Positions 45,475 through 53,463 of a stretch of DNA of 64,000 bases are shown in pieces. The stretch is from the NCBI RefSeq assembly GCF_000298315.2, contig NZ_AEYE02000024.1:1-64000 (forward strand), given 5' to 3'. Position numbers and translations under genes: made by a program. How positions within the stretch are numbered: the stretch's first letter is position 1; every line of letters starts with the position of its first letter. The DNA is from Rhizobium grahamii CCGE 502 (GTDB lineage Bacteria; Pseudomonadota; Alphaproteobacteria; Rhizobiales; Rhizobiaceae). The notes below the pieces were generated by a model. It searched no databases. It saw nothing but the letters and a program-made list of their open reading frames with translations, and had not been told where the DNA came from.

Positions 45475-46659
45475 ATGACCATGCAAGATACGCCGCGGGT
45501 CCGCGGAGCAACCAGCGAAGACGATCTCAAGCTTGGAGAAAGCCGCATGGCAGACGCCATTCGTGCTTTCGACTGGTCGCATAACTCTTTGGGACCGCAG
45601 AACAGTTGGCCTCGCGCGCTCATCGTCAGCCTTCGCTTGGTCCTCAATACCACGCAGCCAATCTCATTGTGGTGGGGACCTGACCTGATCAATTTCCACA
45701 ATGACGCCTATGAACCGATGCTCGGAGCGAGAGCGGCCGGCGCGCTCGGACAGCCCGCGCCAGCGCTGTGGCCGGACGTCTGGGAAGACGTGCGGCCTTT
45801 CGTAGAGAAAGCGCTTGCCGGGCGATCGACCCGCATGGAAGACATGCCCTTGCTTATGACGCGCAATGGCTACGACGAGCCTACCAACTGGACCTTCTCT
45901 TACTCCCCGGTCTTCGATGACGACGGAAACGTCGCGGGAATGATGAATATAGTCGTAGAGGCAACGGAGCACGTTCGTCGACGCGACCAACTTGCTCAGG
46001 CACTAGAGGAAGCCAGGGAGCATATTCGCATCCAGCGCCTACTCGAACGGCGCCAGCGGGAGCTTCAGTCCGAACTTACCCATCGGATGAAGAACACAAT
46101 CGCAATGACGCAGGCGGTGGTGTCGCAGACACTCCGAAATGCGACATCGACACAGGAGGCAAGCGAAACGATCAACGGTCGCCTCGTCGCAATGGCGAGG
46201 GCTCAAGACCTCTTGCTTCAGGGAAGCACCTCGAGGATGGGAATCCATTCCATCATCAACCGTGCTCTCGAAGCGCATCGAGATGGTGATGGCAGATTTT
46301 TTCTTGAGGGGCCGGATCTCGTCGTCGAAGGGCAACGCGCGCTCGGACTCTCGCTTGCCATACACGAACTCGCAACCAATGCCGCCAAATACGGGGCGCT
46401 TTGTGCCGACACCGGAATTGTTCACATCCAATGGGGATCAAACGACGGCCACTTCACGTTCGAATGGAAGGAAAAGGACGGACCTCCGCCGGCGCCGCGC
46501 ACGCGAGTTGGGTTTGGGTCACGACTGACGGAACGGATAGTTGCCTCATATTTCAAGGGCACCGGCCGAACCCTGTTTGAGCCCGACGGTATTCGCTACG
46601 TGCTCGAGGGCGCACTCGAGAGCGAGGAGAGCAATACGCATGCGTTCCATGCGCTGTAA
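45475..46659 (+). CDS. PAS-HWE sensor histidine kinase
   Basis: A 394-residue cytosolic kinase. An N-terminal PAS domain (WSHNSLGPQNSWPRAL, then LWWGPDLINFHNDAYEPMLG) is followed by a helix and an HWE kinase domain: His in ELTHRMKNTIAMTQAVV near 205, N-box HELATNAAKYGAL near 300, and the defining W-x-E in FEWKEKDGPP. It overlaps the receiver gene 46640 by 20 bases, so the two are a pair. Its PAS resembles the first PAS of the hybrid kinase at 38707. Confidence 0.92.
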   Translation: MTMQDTPRVRGATSEDDLKLGESRMADAIRAFDWSHNSLGPQNSWPRALIVSLRLVLNTTQPISLWWGPDLINFHNDAYEPMLGARAAGALGQPAPALWPDVWEDVRPFVEKALAGRSTRMEDMPLLMTRNGYDEPTNWTFSYSPVFDDDGNVAGMMNIVVEATEHVRRRDQLAQALEEAREHIRIQRLLERRQRELQSELTHRMKNTIAMTQAVVSQTLRNATSTQEASETINGRLVAMARAQDLLLQGSTSRMGIHSIINRALEAHRDGDGRFFLEGPDLVVEGQRALGLSLAIHELATNAAKYGALCADTGIVHIQWGSNDGHFTFEWKEKDGPPPAPRTRVGFGSRLTERIVASYFKGTGRTLFEPDGIRYVLEGALESEESNTHAFHAL

Positions 46660-47044
46660 CAAGGTATTGAACATAATGACCCCATCCATTTCTCTTCTTG
46701 TCGTTGAGGACGAGCCACTCCTTCGGCTTGATATTGTCGATTTTCTGAGACAGGAGGGGTTCGTGGTCTGGGAGGCTGACAATGCGGCCAGGGCGATAGA
46801 CACTCTCGTAGAACATCAGGAAATTAGGCTTCTTCTAACAGATGTCGATATGCCTGGTGCAATGGACGGCATTAAGCTAGCCGCCTATGTCAGGGATCGG
46901 TGGCCGCCGCTGAAAATCATCGTCGTTTCGGGTTACCGAACGGTTCAGACAGATGAGATACCGGCAGAAAGTCGTTTTATCAGCAAGCCTTATGATCCGC
47001 GCCGGATTGTTCGGACAATCAATAAAATGCTTGATTTCGGCTGA
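46640..47044 (+). CDS. Single-domain response regulator
   Basis: A 134-residue receiver. ATG 46640 follows GGAGAG by eight bases and overlaps the kinase gene; ATG 46676 would give 122 residues. The core has VVEDEPLLRLDIV, phospho-Asp in LLLTDVDMPG, IIVVSGY and FISKPYDP. It is paralogous to the receiver at 25797. With the overlapping HWE kinase it forms a minimal two-component pair without an output domain, so it must act on a partner protein or a phosphorelay. Confidence 0.9.
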   Translation: MRSMRCNKVLNIMTPSISLLVVEDEPLLRLDIVDFLRQEGFVVWEADNAARAIDTLVEHQEIRLLLTDVDMPGAMDGIKLAAYVRDRWPPLKIIVVSGYRTVQTDEIPAESRFISKPYDPRRIVRTINKMLDFG

Positions 47045-47299
47045 GCCGGACAAAAAGGGCGTAAAGTTTATGCGCAGCGGAGACCGAGCTTGGTCTCGGG
47101 TTACACGATACCCGCTAGTCATTCGCGTAATTTGACGGATAGCCCTGGCAGACCTTGACGCGCTCTCATCGAAACAGACTGGGCGGGTGCCTGCGGGGCG
47201 CGAACCGGCCACAGCGGCGACGCCAAGAAGGCCCTAGAGTTTTTGCAGCTCGAAGGCACGAAGCTGGCAACTGCAGGCGTTCGCGAGCGTTTTCCGTGA

Positions 47300-48193
47300 A
47301 TGGAGCCAAAGGACAAAGAAAGCAACGGCCAAGTGCCTCCTGTCGAGACTGTCGCGTTTCCATTCGATCGGATGATGGTCGCGCGGTTTCGGGAAATGTT
47401 CCCGCGTGCGCGCTGGAGTGACAGCCTTAAAGCCTGGACGGTCCCGGGTAAGACGGCACGTCGACGTATCGATCGCTGGCTTTCCGCTGAAGCGGACCGT
47501 CGCGGACTGTTTGACCAGGAAAGAGGCCGGGATGCTTACGATTTTGAACCCATTCTCAGCCCATATCTGGAAGTTCACGATACCGGGTTTCGTATTCGTA
47601 CACCCTTCTCGCGCAAAGTGGTTGAAGAACTCAGGCAGGTCCCATTCGCGCGTTGGAACTCCGATGACAAAGCCTGGGAGATCCCCTTTGCCTCGTATGA
47701 TGAGCTGCAGCACCGCTGGGAGGTCATTGAGGGGGCGGCCAAGCGCAATGAACCTGACGAACGACGGAAGCGCGCCGCGGCGCGGAAGGGAAGCGACGAA
47801 GAAGCAAAGGCGAGGCGGCGTGCCCGTGAGCGAAGGCGACGCCGGGTTCCTGTGCCAGCCAACGACCTTCCGCCGGTGGGGAGGCCAGTCGTTACGTCGT
47901 GGTACGGCGTCGTGGTCATAACTGAAGTGACGGGTGAACTTATCGATACTGGTGATGTCGCCGAGTTCTATCCCGAAGCAGACAGCGACTTTGTGTGGGC
48001 CGTCTGGCGCAATGCGACGCTGGAGGAGCTCGTTCACACATGGCCAGCAAAAACGAACCCGGGGAAAAGCGAGCGTCGGCGAGGTTGGTGGCGACCCCTG
48101 CTTAACGACCTGCGCGACGCCAGGCGCGTGGCAAAAACGCGCGAGCGACGGAACTCGCTCGTATCTGCCTCGTCAGGGCCGGATATACCCTGA
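47300..48193 (+). CDS. Protein with two HARP-like repeats
   Basis: A 297-residue basic protein. Residues 18-65 (VAFPFDRMMVARFREMFPRARW, split as strand and helix, then LKAWTVPG) and 85-135 (TGFRIRTPFSRKVVEELRQV, then WNSDDKAWEIPF) look like two HARP-type modules, known from SMARCAL1-family annealing helicases where they bind fork DNA. A strongly basic linker (about 155-185) follows, then a C-terminal domain. No helicase motor is present. The ribosome site is weak. DNA binding is an inference; the function is unknown. Confidence 0.75.
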   Translation: MEPKDKESNGQVPPVETVAFPFDRMMVARFREMFPRARWSDSLKAWTVPGKTARRRIDRWLSAEADRRGLFDQERGRDAYDFEPILSPYLEVHDTGFRIRTPFSRKVVEELRQVPFARWNSDDKAWEIPFASYDELQHRWEVIEGAAKRNEPDERRKRAAARKGSDEEAKARRRARERRRRRVPVPANDLPPVGRPVVTSWYGVVVITEVTGELIDTGDVAEFYPEADSDFVWAVWRNATLEELVHTWPAKTNPGKSERRRGWWRPLLNDLRDARRVAKTRERRNSLVSASSGPDIP

Positions 48194-48399
48194 CTTTCGG
48201 CACGCGGCAGTGCGCATTGAGCGGATGGATCATTATCTCCCAAGCTTGCTTCTTTCCGCGTTCCAAACCATTGTTACGACGGGGACCGCACCGAAGCTCA
48301 GAAACTCGACAGAGGATGATCGTCGTCACCGAAGATTCAGGTCTTTCCTGAAGGAGCCCGCTTCCCATCGTCCGATAGCGCACCAACCCCTTCGTGACC

Positions 48400-48424
48400 G
48401 GAACCTCGTTTCCCAGAAAAGGTT
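48400..48424 (+). promoter_or_regulatory. EcfG/RpoE2-type promoter for DUF982 gene
   Basis: GGAAC, 16 bases, then GGTT, 32 bases before GTG 48457. Confidence 0.58.
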
Positions 48425-48456
48425 GTGGACCAAGCAGCTCATGGAGGAGAAGTCCA

Positions 48457-48705
48457 GTGACGAACGTTATCGAAGGCGAATTCCACGTGACCTGGAGACC
48501 CCCCGTATTCGTCCGCATCGGTATTGGGCCTCTTGCGGAGATCGATGGCCCAGACGCAGCGTTAGCACTTCTGCATTTGTGGCCCGGGCAACGCGAGCTC
48601 AAGGAGGCAAGAGCGACATGCGTTGATGCCATCAACCGGCGTGGTAGCGTCGAACTCGCCCGCATAAGGTTTGTGGAAGCCGCCAAGGCGGCGGAGGTGT
48701 TGTAA
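48457..48705 (+). CDS. DUF982 family protein
   Basis: An 82-residue protein with the DUF982 pattern: strand with PPVFVRIGIGPLAEIDGPDA, then LLHLWPG and EARATCVDAINRRGSVELAR, ending in an alanine-rich helix. GTG 48457 follows GGAGGAG, chosen because the family starts with this strand. DUF982 is largely confined to Rhizobiales and its function is unknown. It is followed within two bases by a small membrane protein gene. Confidence 0.88.
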   Translation: MTNVIEGEFHVTWRPPVFVRIGIGPLAEIDGPDAALALLHLWPGQRELKEARATCVDAINRRGSVELARIRFVEAAKAAEVL

Positions 48706-48707
48706 GC

Positions 48708-48920
48708 ATGATGGGAATGGATGTTACTCAGGTTGCAGTGGTTCTTGGAATTCTTACCCTTGCTTTCTGGATTGCTGGAGGCGTGATAGCCGTTTTGGGA
48801 ATAAATTCGGAATTATGGCGTAGCGGATCAGGTCGGTTGTCTGAGTTCCTTGCTGCGGGGTTAACCGGGGCCGGAATGGTGTCAGTGTTTGCCATGGCCA
48901 TGTTCCTGCTGCTGCCGTGA
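48708..48920 (+). CDS. Small two-helix membrane protein
   Basis: A 70-residue protein, two hydrophobic helices (VAVVLGILTLAFWIAGGVIA and FLAAGLTGAGMVSVFAMAMF) joined by a short polar loop. It begins two bases after the DUF982 stop, so it is probably co-transcribed from the same stress promoter. It has no recognised family. Confidence 0.65.
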   Translation: MMGMDVTQVAVVLGILTLAFWIAGGVIAVLGINSELWRSGSGRLSEFLAAGLTGAGMVSVFAMAMFLLLP

Positions 48921-49252
48921 CGCTCAGCATTCATCAAACAACCGTCCGAGGCCCGGAATACGCCCTCAGGCTGCGTCTCGTCATCGACATCGTTGTCAAT
49001 TACCGAGAACTTCATCGTCTCCATGCACGATACTGCTCTCCGGCGTGTGCGGCCGCTTTTGCAATTGAACCAGAGAAGAAGCCCCGCGGCGAGCGCGGGG
49101 GCGTAAAGTGGATTGAGGCGGCGGCCCTCAGGACCCTAGAACGCTCCAGCCTCTAGAACTCGGTAAAAAGTGTCTACCCAGATTTTTCCAGAAATCTTCG
49201 TTGTGCAACGGACATTGCACCGCCGATTCAGTCTGTCGAAGTGCAAAATCTG
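48921..49252. other. Intergenic with a GC-rich hairpin
   Basis: CCCCGCG (49082-49088) pairs with CGCGGGG (49094-49100), a plausible 3' end for the DUF982 operon although no T-run follows. A frame at 48917-49156 overlaps the previous stop but runs through this hairpin and is not convincing. Confidence 0.4.
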
Positions 49253-49477
49253 TTAATCTCTTGCCTTTTTATCATCGTCTCCACGCTGCTTCAGCCCGTC
49301 GGAAATTTTCTTGACTTGCGGGTCGGCGTTGGATTCGCCGTTGGCATCGCGCGCACTGTCGGGGTCGTCCTTGGCTGGCAAGTAGCCCCGCGGTCTGTTT
49401 TCCTCAGGCCCTTCCCATCTGGGCGACTGATCTGTCGTCCCCGGTGTTCCATCTTTGGGTGTGTTCATTCCCATCAT
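49253..49477 (-). CDS. Small hydrophilic disordered protein
   Basis: A 74-residue protein rich in Asp, Lys, Pro and Gly with no hydrophobic core, reminiscent of desiccation- or stress-type disordered proteins, though no family is claimed. It starts after AAGGAGAAGA, with a stress-type promoter upstream. Confidence 0.62.
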   Translation of the reverse strand: MMGMNTPKDGTPGTTDQSPRWEGPEENRPRGYLPAKDDPDSARDANGESNADPQVKKISDGLKQRGDDDKKARD

Positions 49478-49501
49478 TCTTCTCCTTTATTCTTCCAGGT
49501 A

Positions 49502-49526
49502 AACAAAGGAGGGAGGTCAGGGTTCC
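49502..49526 (-). promoter_or_regulatory. EcfG/RpoE2-type promoter for 74-residue protein
   Basis: Read on the minus strand: GGAAC, 16 bases, then TGTT, 24 bases before the ATG. Confidence 0.52.
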
Positions 49527-49537
49527 CTGGTTTGTCT

Positions 49538-49779
49538 CTACAATGTTGATTGAACTTTGTCGATTTCTTCAAGGATCAATCTGATTTCGCGGAGAGGTCT
49601 GCGTTGATCATCAAATATCTCAACTGATAACATGTTGTATTCGCCTCTCGGCAGCCCGTCAGCTGCCATTTCGGCCAGCGCTGTCCGACACCTTCGGCGA
49701 TCGCGTCATCCGCGTTATCGAAATCGTACGCCATCTCTGTGGGCTTGATGCCCTCATGATCAATCAGCTGAAAATAGAA
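49538..49779 (-). pseudogene. Broken DUF6894 copy
   Basis: Reading from about 49779, one frame gives FYFQLIDHEGIKP and MAYDFDNADDAIAEGVGQ. After a shift near 49680 another frame gives ALAEMAADGLPRGEYNMLSV and VEIFDDQRRPLREIRL, ending at TAG 49538. Joined, they make a complete DUF6894 protein. No start codon is in place before FYF. It is therefore a relic of the family that is intact at 35552 and 59545. Confidence 0.68.
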
Positions 49780-49973
49780 CTATCTCCAGTTCTCCCCGTT
49801 CTCGGTCTTGCCAGCGTGCGCCGGTTGAGAAGCTAAACGCTCTATGTCGGGAAAGGTTGGAGAGTTTTCAAAATTACCCAAGCTGGCGAATTCATCGCCG
49901 GATCCCATGCGAGCTTGCCCCCGGCAGACCGTCGCCTCGGACAGGATTCTTTGGCCCGATTGAACCTGGTAGC

Positions 49974-49998
49974 GGAACTAAGCGGTGCGGCCAAAGTT
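49974..49998 (+). promoter_or_regulatory. EcfG/RpoE2-type promoter for dihaem cytochrome
   Basis: GGAAC, 16 bases, then AGTT, 18 bases before ATG 50017. Confidence 0.52.
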
Positions 49999-50016
49999 TG
50001 AACGCGAGGAGGATGA

Positions 50017-50976
50017 ATGAGCGCCTTATCAATCGTCGTGCGATCGCTCGGCAGTTTTTTTAACAGGACTGCGATAAAGATCATTCTCATTGGCGTCGCC
50101 ATGATGGCGGTCGCATGCTTGGCCGCTTGGCAGTTCGTTAAAGCCGTACCGAGGTTCTTGCCGGGTGACGAGCAACTGGAGGGCGGCGATGCCCGGCGCG
50201 GTGCACTGGTCTTTGCCGCCGCGAATTGCTCCGCGTGCCATGCAACGCCCGGCCAAAGTGACCCTCTCAGGCTAGGCGGTGGCCTCGCACTCGCTTCTCC
50301 ATACGGTACGTTTCGTGCGCCGAACATATCCTCGGATCTAGTCGACGGCATAGGGTCCTGGTCGGCATCCGATATCGGTAATGCATTGGTCGCTGGCGTC
50401 TCCCCAGACCACCAGCATTATTACCCGGTGTTTCCCTACACCAGCTATACTGGAATAACCGTGTCGGATCTCAGGGATCTCATTGCGTACATGCATACCC
50501 TTCCACCTGTGATGGGACGCCCGCCGGCGCATGACATCCCGATGCTATTGCGTTTTCGACCTTCGCTCGCAATCTGGAAACTGCTCTATTTCAGGGAGGG
50601 GCGAACGCAAGTCGAGGACAACGGAGACATTGTTCATGATCGCGGGGGCTATCTCGTGGAAGCTCTTGGGCATTGCGCCGAATGCCATTCAACACGTAAC
50701 GTCATGGGCGCGGTAAAGTCTTCAACGCGCTTTGCTGGCGGGCCAGACCCAGAAGGAACGGGCTTCGTCCCGAATATCACGCCAAGCCGGATCGGGAGCT
50801 GGACGGAAGGCGATATAGTGAAAATGTTGCAGACAGGAGAGACACCCACACATGGTCGTGTCGGCTCGTCGATGGCAGATGTCGTCGAAAATATGTCGGA
50901 GCTACCGCAGGCGGACCGGTTGGCAATTGCCCGGTACATCAAGGCCCTTCCGTCTCGCCCAACTCCCAAACCATGA
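50017..50976 (+). CDS. Dihaem cytochrome c
   Basis: A 319-residue exported protein with an N-terminal membrane anchor or signal (IILIGVAMMAVACLAAWQFV) and two c-type haem sites, CSACH near 67 and CAECH near 222, in two cytochrome domains. It resembles the cytochrome subunit of membrane alcohol, aldehyde or gluconate dehydrogenases but has two rather than three haems. ATG 50017 follows GAGGAGG. It is convergent with the oxidase operon and could donate electrons to that oxidase. Confidence 0.92.
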   Translation: MSALSIVVRSLGSFFNRTAIKIILIGVAMMAVACLAAWQFVKAVPRFLPGDEQLEGGDARRGALVFAAANCSACHATPGQSDPLRLGGGLALASPYGTFRAPNISSDLVDGIGSWSASDIGNALVAGVSPDHQHYYPVFPYTSYTGITVSDLRDLIAYMHTLPPVMGRPPAHDIPMLLRFRPSLAIWKLLYFREGRTQVEDNGDIVHDRGGYLVEALGHCAECHSTRNVMGAVKSSTRFAGGPDPEGTGFVPNITPSRIGSWTEGDIVKMLQTGETPTHGRVGSSMADVVENMSELPQADRLAIARYIKALPSRPTPKP

Positions 50977-51387
50977 TCATTGATTATAGAGATAGGCGGC
51001 GAGGTGTCGGGCCTCGGCCTCGCTCACACCGGTTGCTGGCATGGCAGAGCGCGGCGAGAAGCGCTGCGGCAATACAATCCACGCCGTGAGATTTTCAGGT
51101 GTGTTGTTTATGACCCCACCAATGTAAATCTGTTGTGCCATCTGCTCTAACGGAGCTCCGACCTTTCCGTCGGCACCTGGGATTCCCGGTATAGTGTGGC
51201 AGCCGCCACACCCGTACCGACGGAAAATTGATGGGGCAAGTGCGGGGTCGCCGCCTGTCATAGCTTCCACGACGGCTCGCCGTTTCGATTGCTCCTTCAC
51301 CGAATTTGTTACATACCCGGCAAGCAGTACTGCAACAATCACGCCGGCAATCGTCGCCAGCCTAGACGACATCAAACCGAGGAGCAT
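50977..51387 (-). CDS. Small membrane-anchored monohaem cytochrome c
   Basis: A 136-residue protein with an N-terminal hydrophobic anchor (LATIAGVIVAVLLAGYV) and one haem site CGGCH near 60, with an axial Met likely in SAMPATGVSE. It starts after GGGAGGCAAGA and overlaps ctaG by 26 bases; it is the last gene of the oxidase operon. It is probably the electron donor to the caa3-type oxidase. Confidence 0.92.
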   Translation of the reverse strand: MLLGLMSSRLATIAGVIVAVLLAGYVTNSVKEQSKRRAVVEAMTGGDPALAPSIFRRYGCGGCHTIPGIPGADGKVGAPLEQMAQQIYIGGVINNTPENLTAWIVLPQRFSPRSAMPATGVSEAEARHLAAYLYNQ

Positions 51388-52252
51388 TCTTGCCTCCCTT
51401 ACTTGAACGGTTGATCCAAAGAGCTAAAAGCCAGAGTGCAGCGCCCCCATAAATCATCCCGCCAGGAACCCACATGATGATCCCCGCCAGTTGTTGATCC
51501 TCCAGTGAGGTTATGCCCCAGTCAGCGGTGAACCGCGTTTGAGCAATATACAAAACGGTGGGGGCAAAGGTGATCAATGCGCCGAGGATAGTCGTGTGCA
51601 TCATCGTGATCAACAGATGCCAGGCTGCCGCACCCTCCGCGCAGTGCCAGATGACGGCCCACCAAAATACCAGCCCTGTCAGGAAAAAACTCAGGTGCTG
51701 CAGTCGGTGAAGCATGGAATTGCTCACTGTAGCATCAAAGAGGGCCGGCAGATGCCAGCTCCAGACAGCCAGACCGTGCAGTAGCGTGGCAACAAGGGGC
51801 ACGGTAATCACTTGCCACAGCACCTGGAGCAGCCGGTTGCCTAGCGCCTCTCCTACGAGTTGACGCAACTTCCGTGGCATGCCCCACAACAACACCCCTA
51901 TCGGCTTCGAGAGAACGAACAAAGGAGCTGCTGCAGCCATAACCAGCTCGTGTTCGATCATGTGGACAGTGAACAGACGCTCGCCAAGTTCATGAAGAGG
52001 AGAGACAAGCGCGACAACAAGCGTGGCAACGCCGCTCCAGAAGAGTGTCGGACCGCGCAGTGTCCGTCCAAACCCGCTATGCCTACGGTTCGACAGCGTT
52101 ATGGTGCCGGCAACGTACAGGATGCTAAGGCTTGCCAGCGGCAAGACAATCCATGGATCGAATGTCCAGGACAGATCGCGATGAGGTTCCACGCCGTGTG
52201 CCATCGCCATGCACGGAGTGATGAAGACATATATGGCTATCAGTGCAGACAT
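51362..52252 (-). CDS. ctaG: Cytochrome c oxidase assembly factor CtaG (caa3 type)
   Basis: A 296-residue polytopic membrane protein with about seven helices, the caa3_CtaG family known from Bacillus, different from the copper chaperone Cox11 that shares the name. Family segments are VEPHRDLSWTFDPW, FTVHMIEHELVMAAAAPL and GMPRKLRQLV. A His-rich pattern along the helices may bind copper. A signal-like N-terminus ends near residue 19. It overlaps the neighbouring gene on both sides. Confidence 0.93.
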   Translation of the reverse strand: MSALIAIYVFITPCMAMAHGVEPHRDLSWTFDPWIVLPLASLSILYVAGTITLSNRRHSGFGRTLRGPTLFWSGVATLVVALVSPLHELGERLFTVHMIEHELVMAAAAPLFVLSKPIGVLLWGMPRKLRQLVGEALGNRLLQVLWQVITVPLVATLLHGLAVWSWHLPALFDATVSNSMLHRLQHLSFFLTGLVFWWAVIWHCAEGAAAWHLLITMMHTTILGALITFAPTVLYIAQTRFTADWGITSLEDQQLAGIIMWVPGGMIYGGAALWLLALWINRSSKGGKNAPRFDVV

Positions 52253-52542
52253 GGGTCCAACAGCACACTGGCTGCCCCCTGCAACATAAGAGCGAAGGAG
52301 AAACTAAGTCCAAGCAGCACTTCCAATCTAGTGCCAAAGATGCCAATGCGTGACCTCCCACCTCTTCTTAACGCAATGGTAGTCGCGAAGGAGGTCAACA
52401 CGATCAAGAGCGTTACAAGCATCGTCGAGCTCGTTCCCGCGTCGCAATCCTTGTAGGGAAGTATCATGCCGAGCCCTGTGCCGACTGCCCAAAGGGCCGG
52501 AGGCAGAACTACCAGAAAATGTCTGATTGCTGAGAATGTCAT
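52240..52542 (-). CDS. Small membrane protein of the oxidase operon
   Basis: A 100-residue protein with about three hydrophobic helices (FLVVLPPALWAVGTGLGM, MLVTLLIVLTSFATTIAL and LLGLSFSFALMLQGAASVLL). It starts at ATG 52542, overlapping the subunit III stop (ATGA), and overlaps ctaG at its end. No family is named; by position it could be an accessory oxidase subunit. Confidence 0.8.
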   Translation of the reverse strand: MTFSAIRHFLVVLPPALWAVGTGLGMILPYKDCDAGTSSTMLVTLLIVLTSFATTIALRRGGRSRIGIFGTRLEVLLGLSFSFALMLQGAASVLLDPCLH

Positions 52543-53141
52543 AAGCGGGGAACCCAGTATATGCAGCCATAAATTGGCAGCCATGTGAGCACGACGAAGT
52601 TCCAGTAGAGTGCATTGTCCTGGACGTCACCAAAGCGGCGTGTGTTGTTCCCGTGTCTGGTGAACATCAGACAGGTCAAGACAATCGTGTCTATCAAATC
52701 CGTCAGGATGTGAGTGGTGTGCAAGCCGAGAACCGTCCAGACGATCGACCCATATGCATTCTGGTCCCATTGTACGTGAAGCGCCGGGAACTCAAAAATA
52801 CGAAACGCCAGGGGCAAGATCCCAAAGAGAGTCATCACCAGCAGGCCAATCTGAACGCGCCGTAACTGCTTCCGCTCGGCCCATCTAGATATCAGGACAT
52901 TGGGAACAACGCTCACCAGTAGGATCGCGGTCAGCCAGGTCCCCGCCCAGAGATCGGGCGGCGGTGCATCGATCGGCCAATGCGGCGCAAGGCTCATGAG
53001 ATAGAAATAGACGGCAATGCCGAGTGCAAACCCGCTGCCCTCAATGAGCATGAATGCACAGGTTGCCCACCAGGTTGGACTGGCCATGCCCATACCGTGA
53101 AGAGGTAACCTGGACGCATCAAGCACAATATGATCCTTCAC
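52539..53141 (-). CDS. ctaE: Cytochrome c oxidase subunit III
   Basis: A 200-residue membrane protein, five to six helices, with the subunit III landmarks WWATCAFMLIEGSGFALG at the start and VLGLHTTHILTDLIDTIVL in the middle. GTG 53141 overlaps the TGA of the original subunit I frame (GTGA), giving the start VKDHIVLD after GGAGGACGAGTC. It is part of the caa3-type oxidase. Confidence 0.92.
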   Translation of the reverse strand: MKDHIVLDASRLPLHGMGMASPTWWATCAFMLIEGSGFALGIAVYFYLMSLAPHWPIDAPPPDLWAGTWLTAILLVSVVPNVLISRWAERKQLRRVQIGLLVMTLFGILPLAFRIFEFPALHVQWDQNAYGSIVWTVLGLHTTHILTDLIDTIVLTCLMFTRHGNNTRRFGDVQDNALYWNFVVLTWLPIYGCIYWVPRL

Positions 53142-53463
53142 GACTCGTCCTCCGGTGTTCCCTTTGGCCAGAACCATCCGATCAATGTCACCGCGATCGG
53201 GATTGAGCCCCAGATGACCGCCCAGGGAGAAAACATCGACCAGATCAGCATGACCGACGTTGCTACAGCGGCCCAGAAAGGCCAGGCCGAATTTCGCGCG
53301 GATGATTCTCTCGCCTCAGGAGAGGCTTCGACCAGCCCCGTTATTAAAATCTCACGACGGTCAACTCGAAGGCCGACCGCGACCGAGAGAACCTCACCGT
53401 TCGCCGAGAGAGGATAAAGGCTGCTGACCACAGGTATGCGGCGGAAATTGTAGGGTGGGGGGG
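53138..53463 (-). other. Detached C-terminal part of oxidase subunit I
   Basis: In the sister frame after the C7 tract the sequence continues PYNFRRIPVVSSLYPLS and EREILITGL-like RREILITGLVEASPEA, then two hydrophobic helices and GTPEDES, ending at TGA 53138 exactly where subunit III starts. This is the natural end of the subunit I protein, disconnected by one missing base. Confidence 0.75.

Noticed and set aside
48917-49156. 79-codon frame with GTGA overlap to the previous gene
   Set aside because: It runs through a GC-rich hairpin and the product is not convincing, although a CSPAC motif is present.
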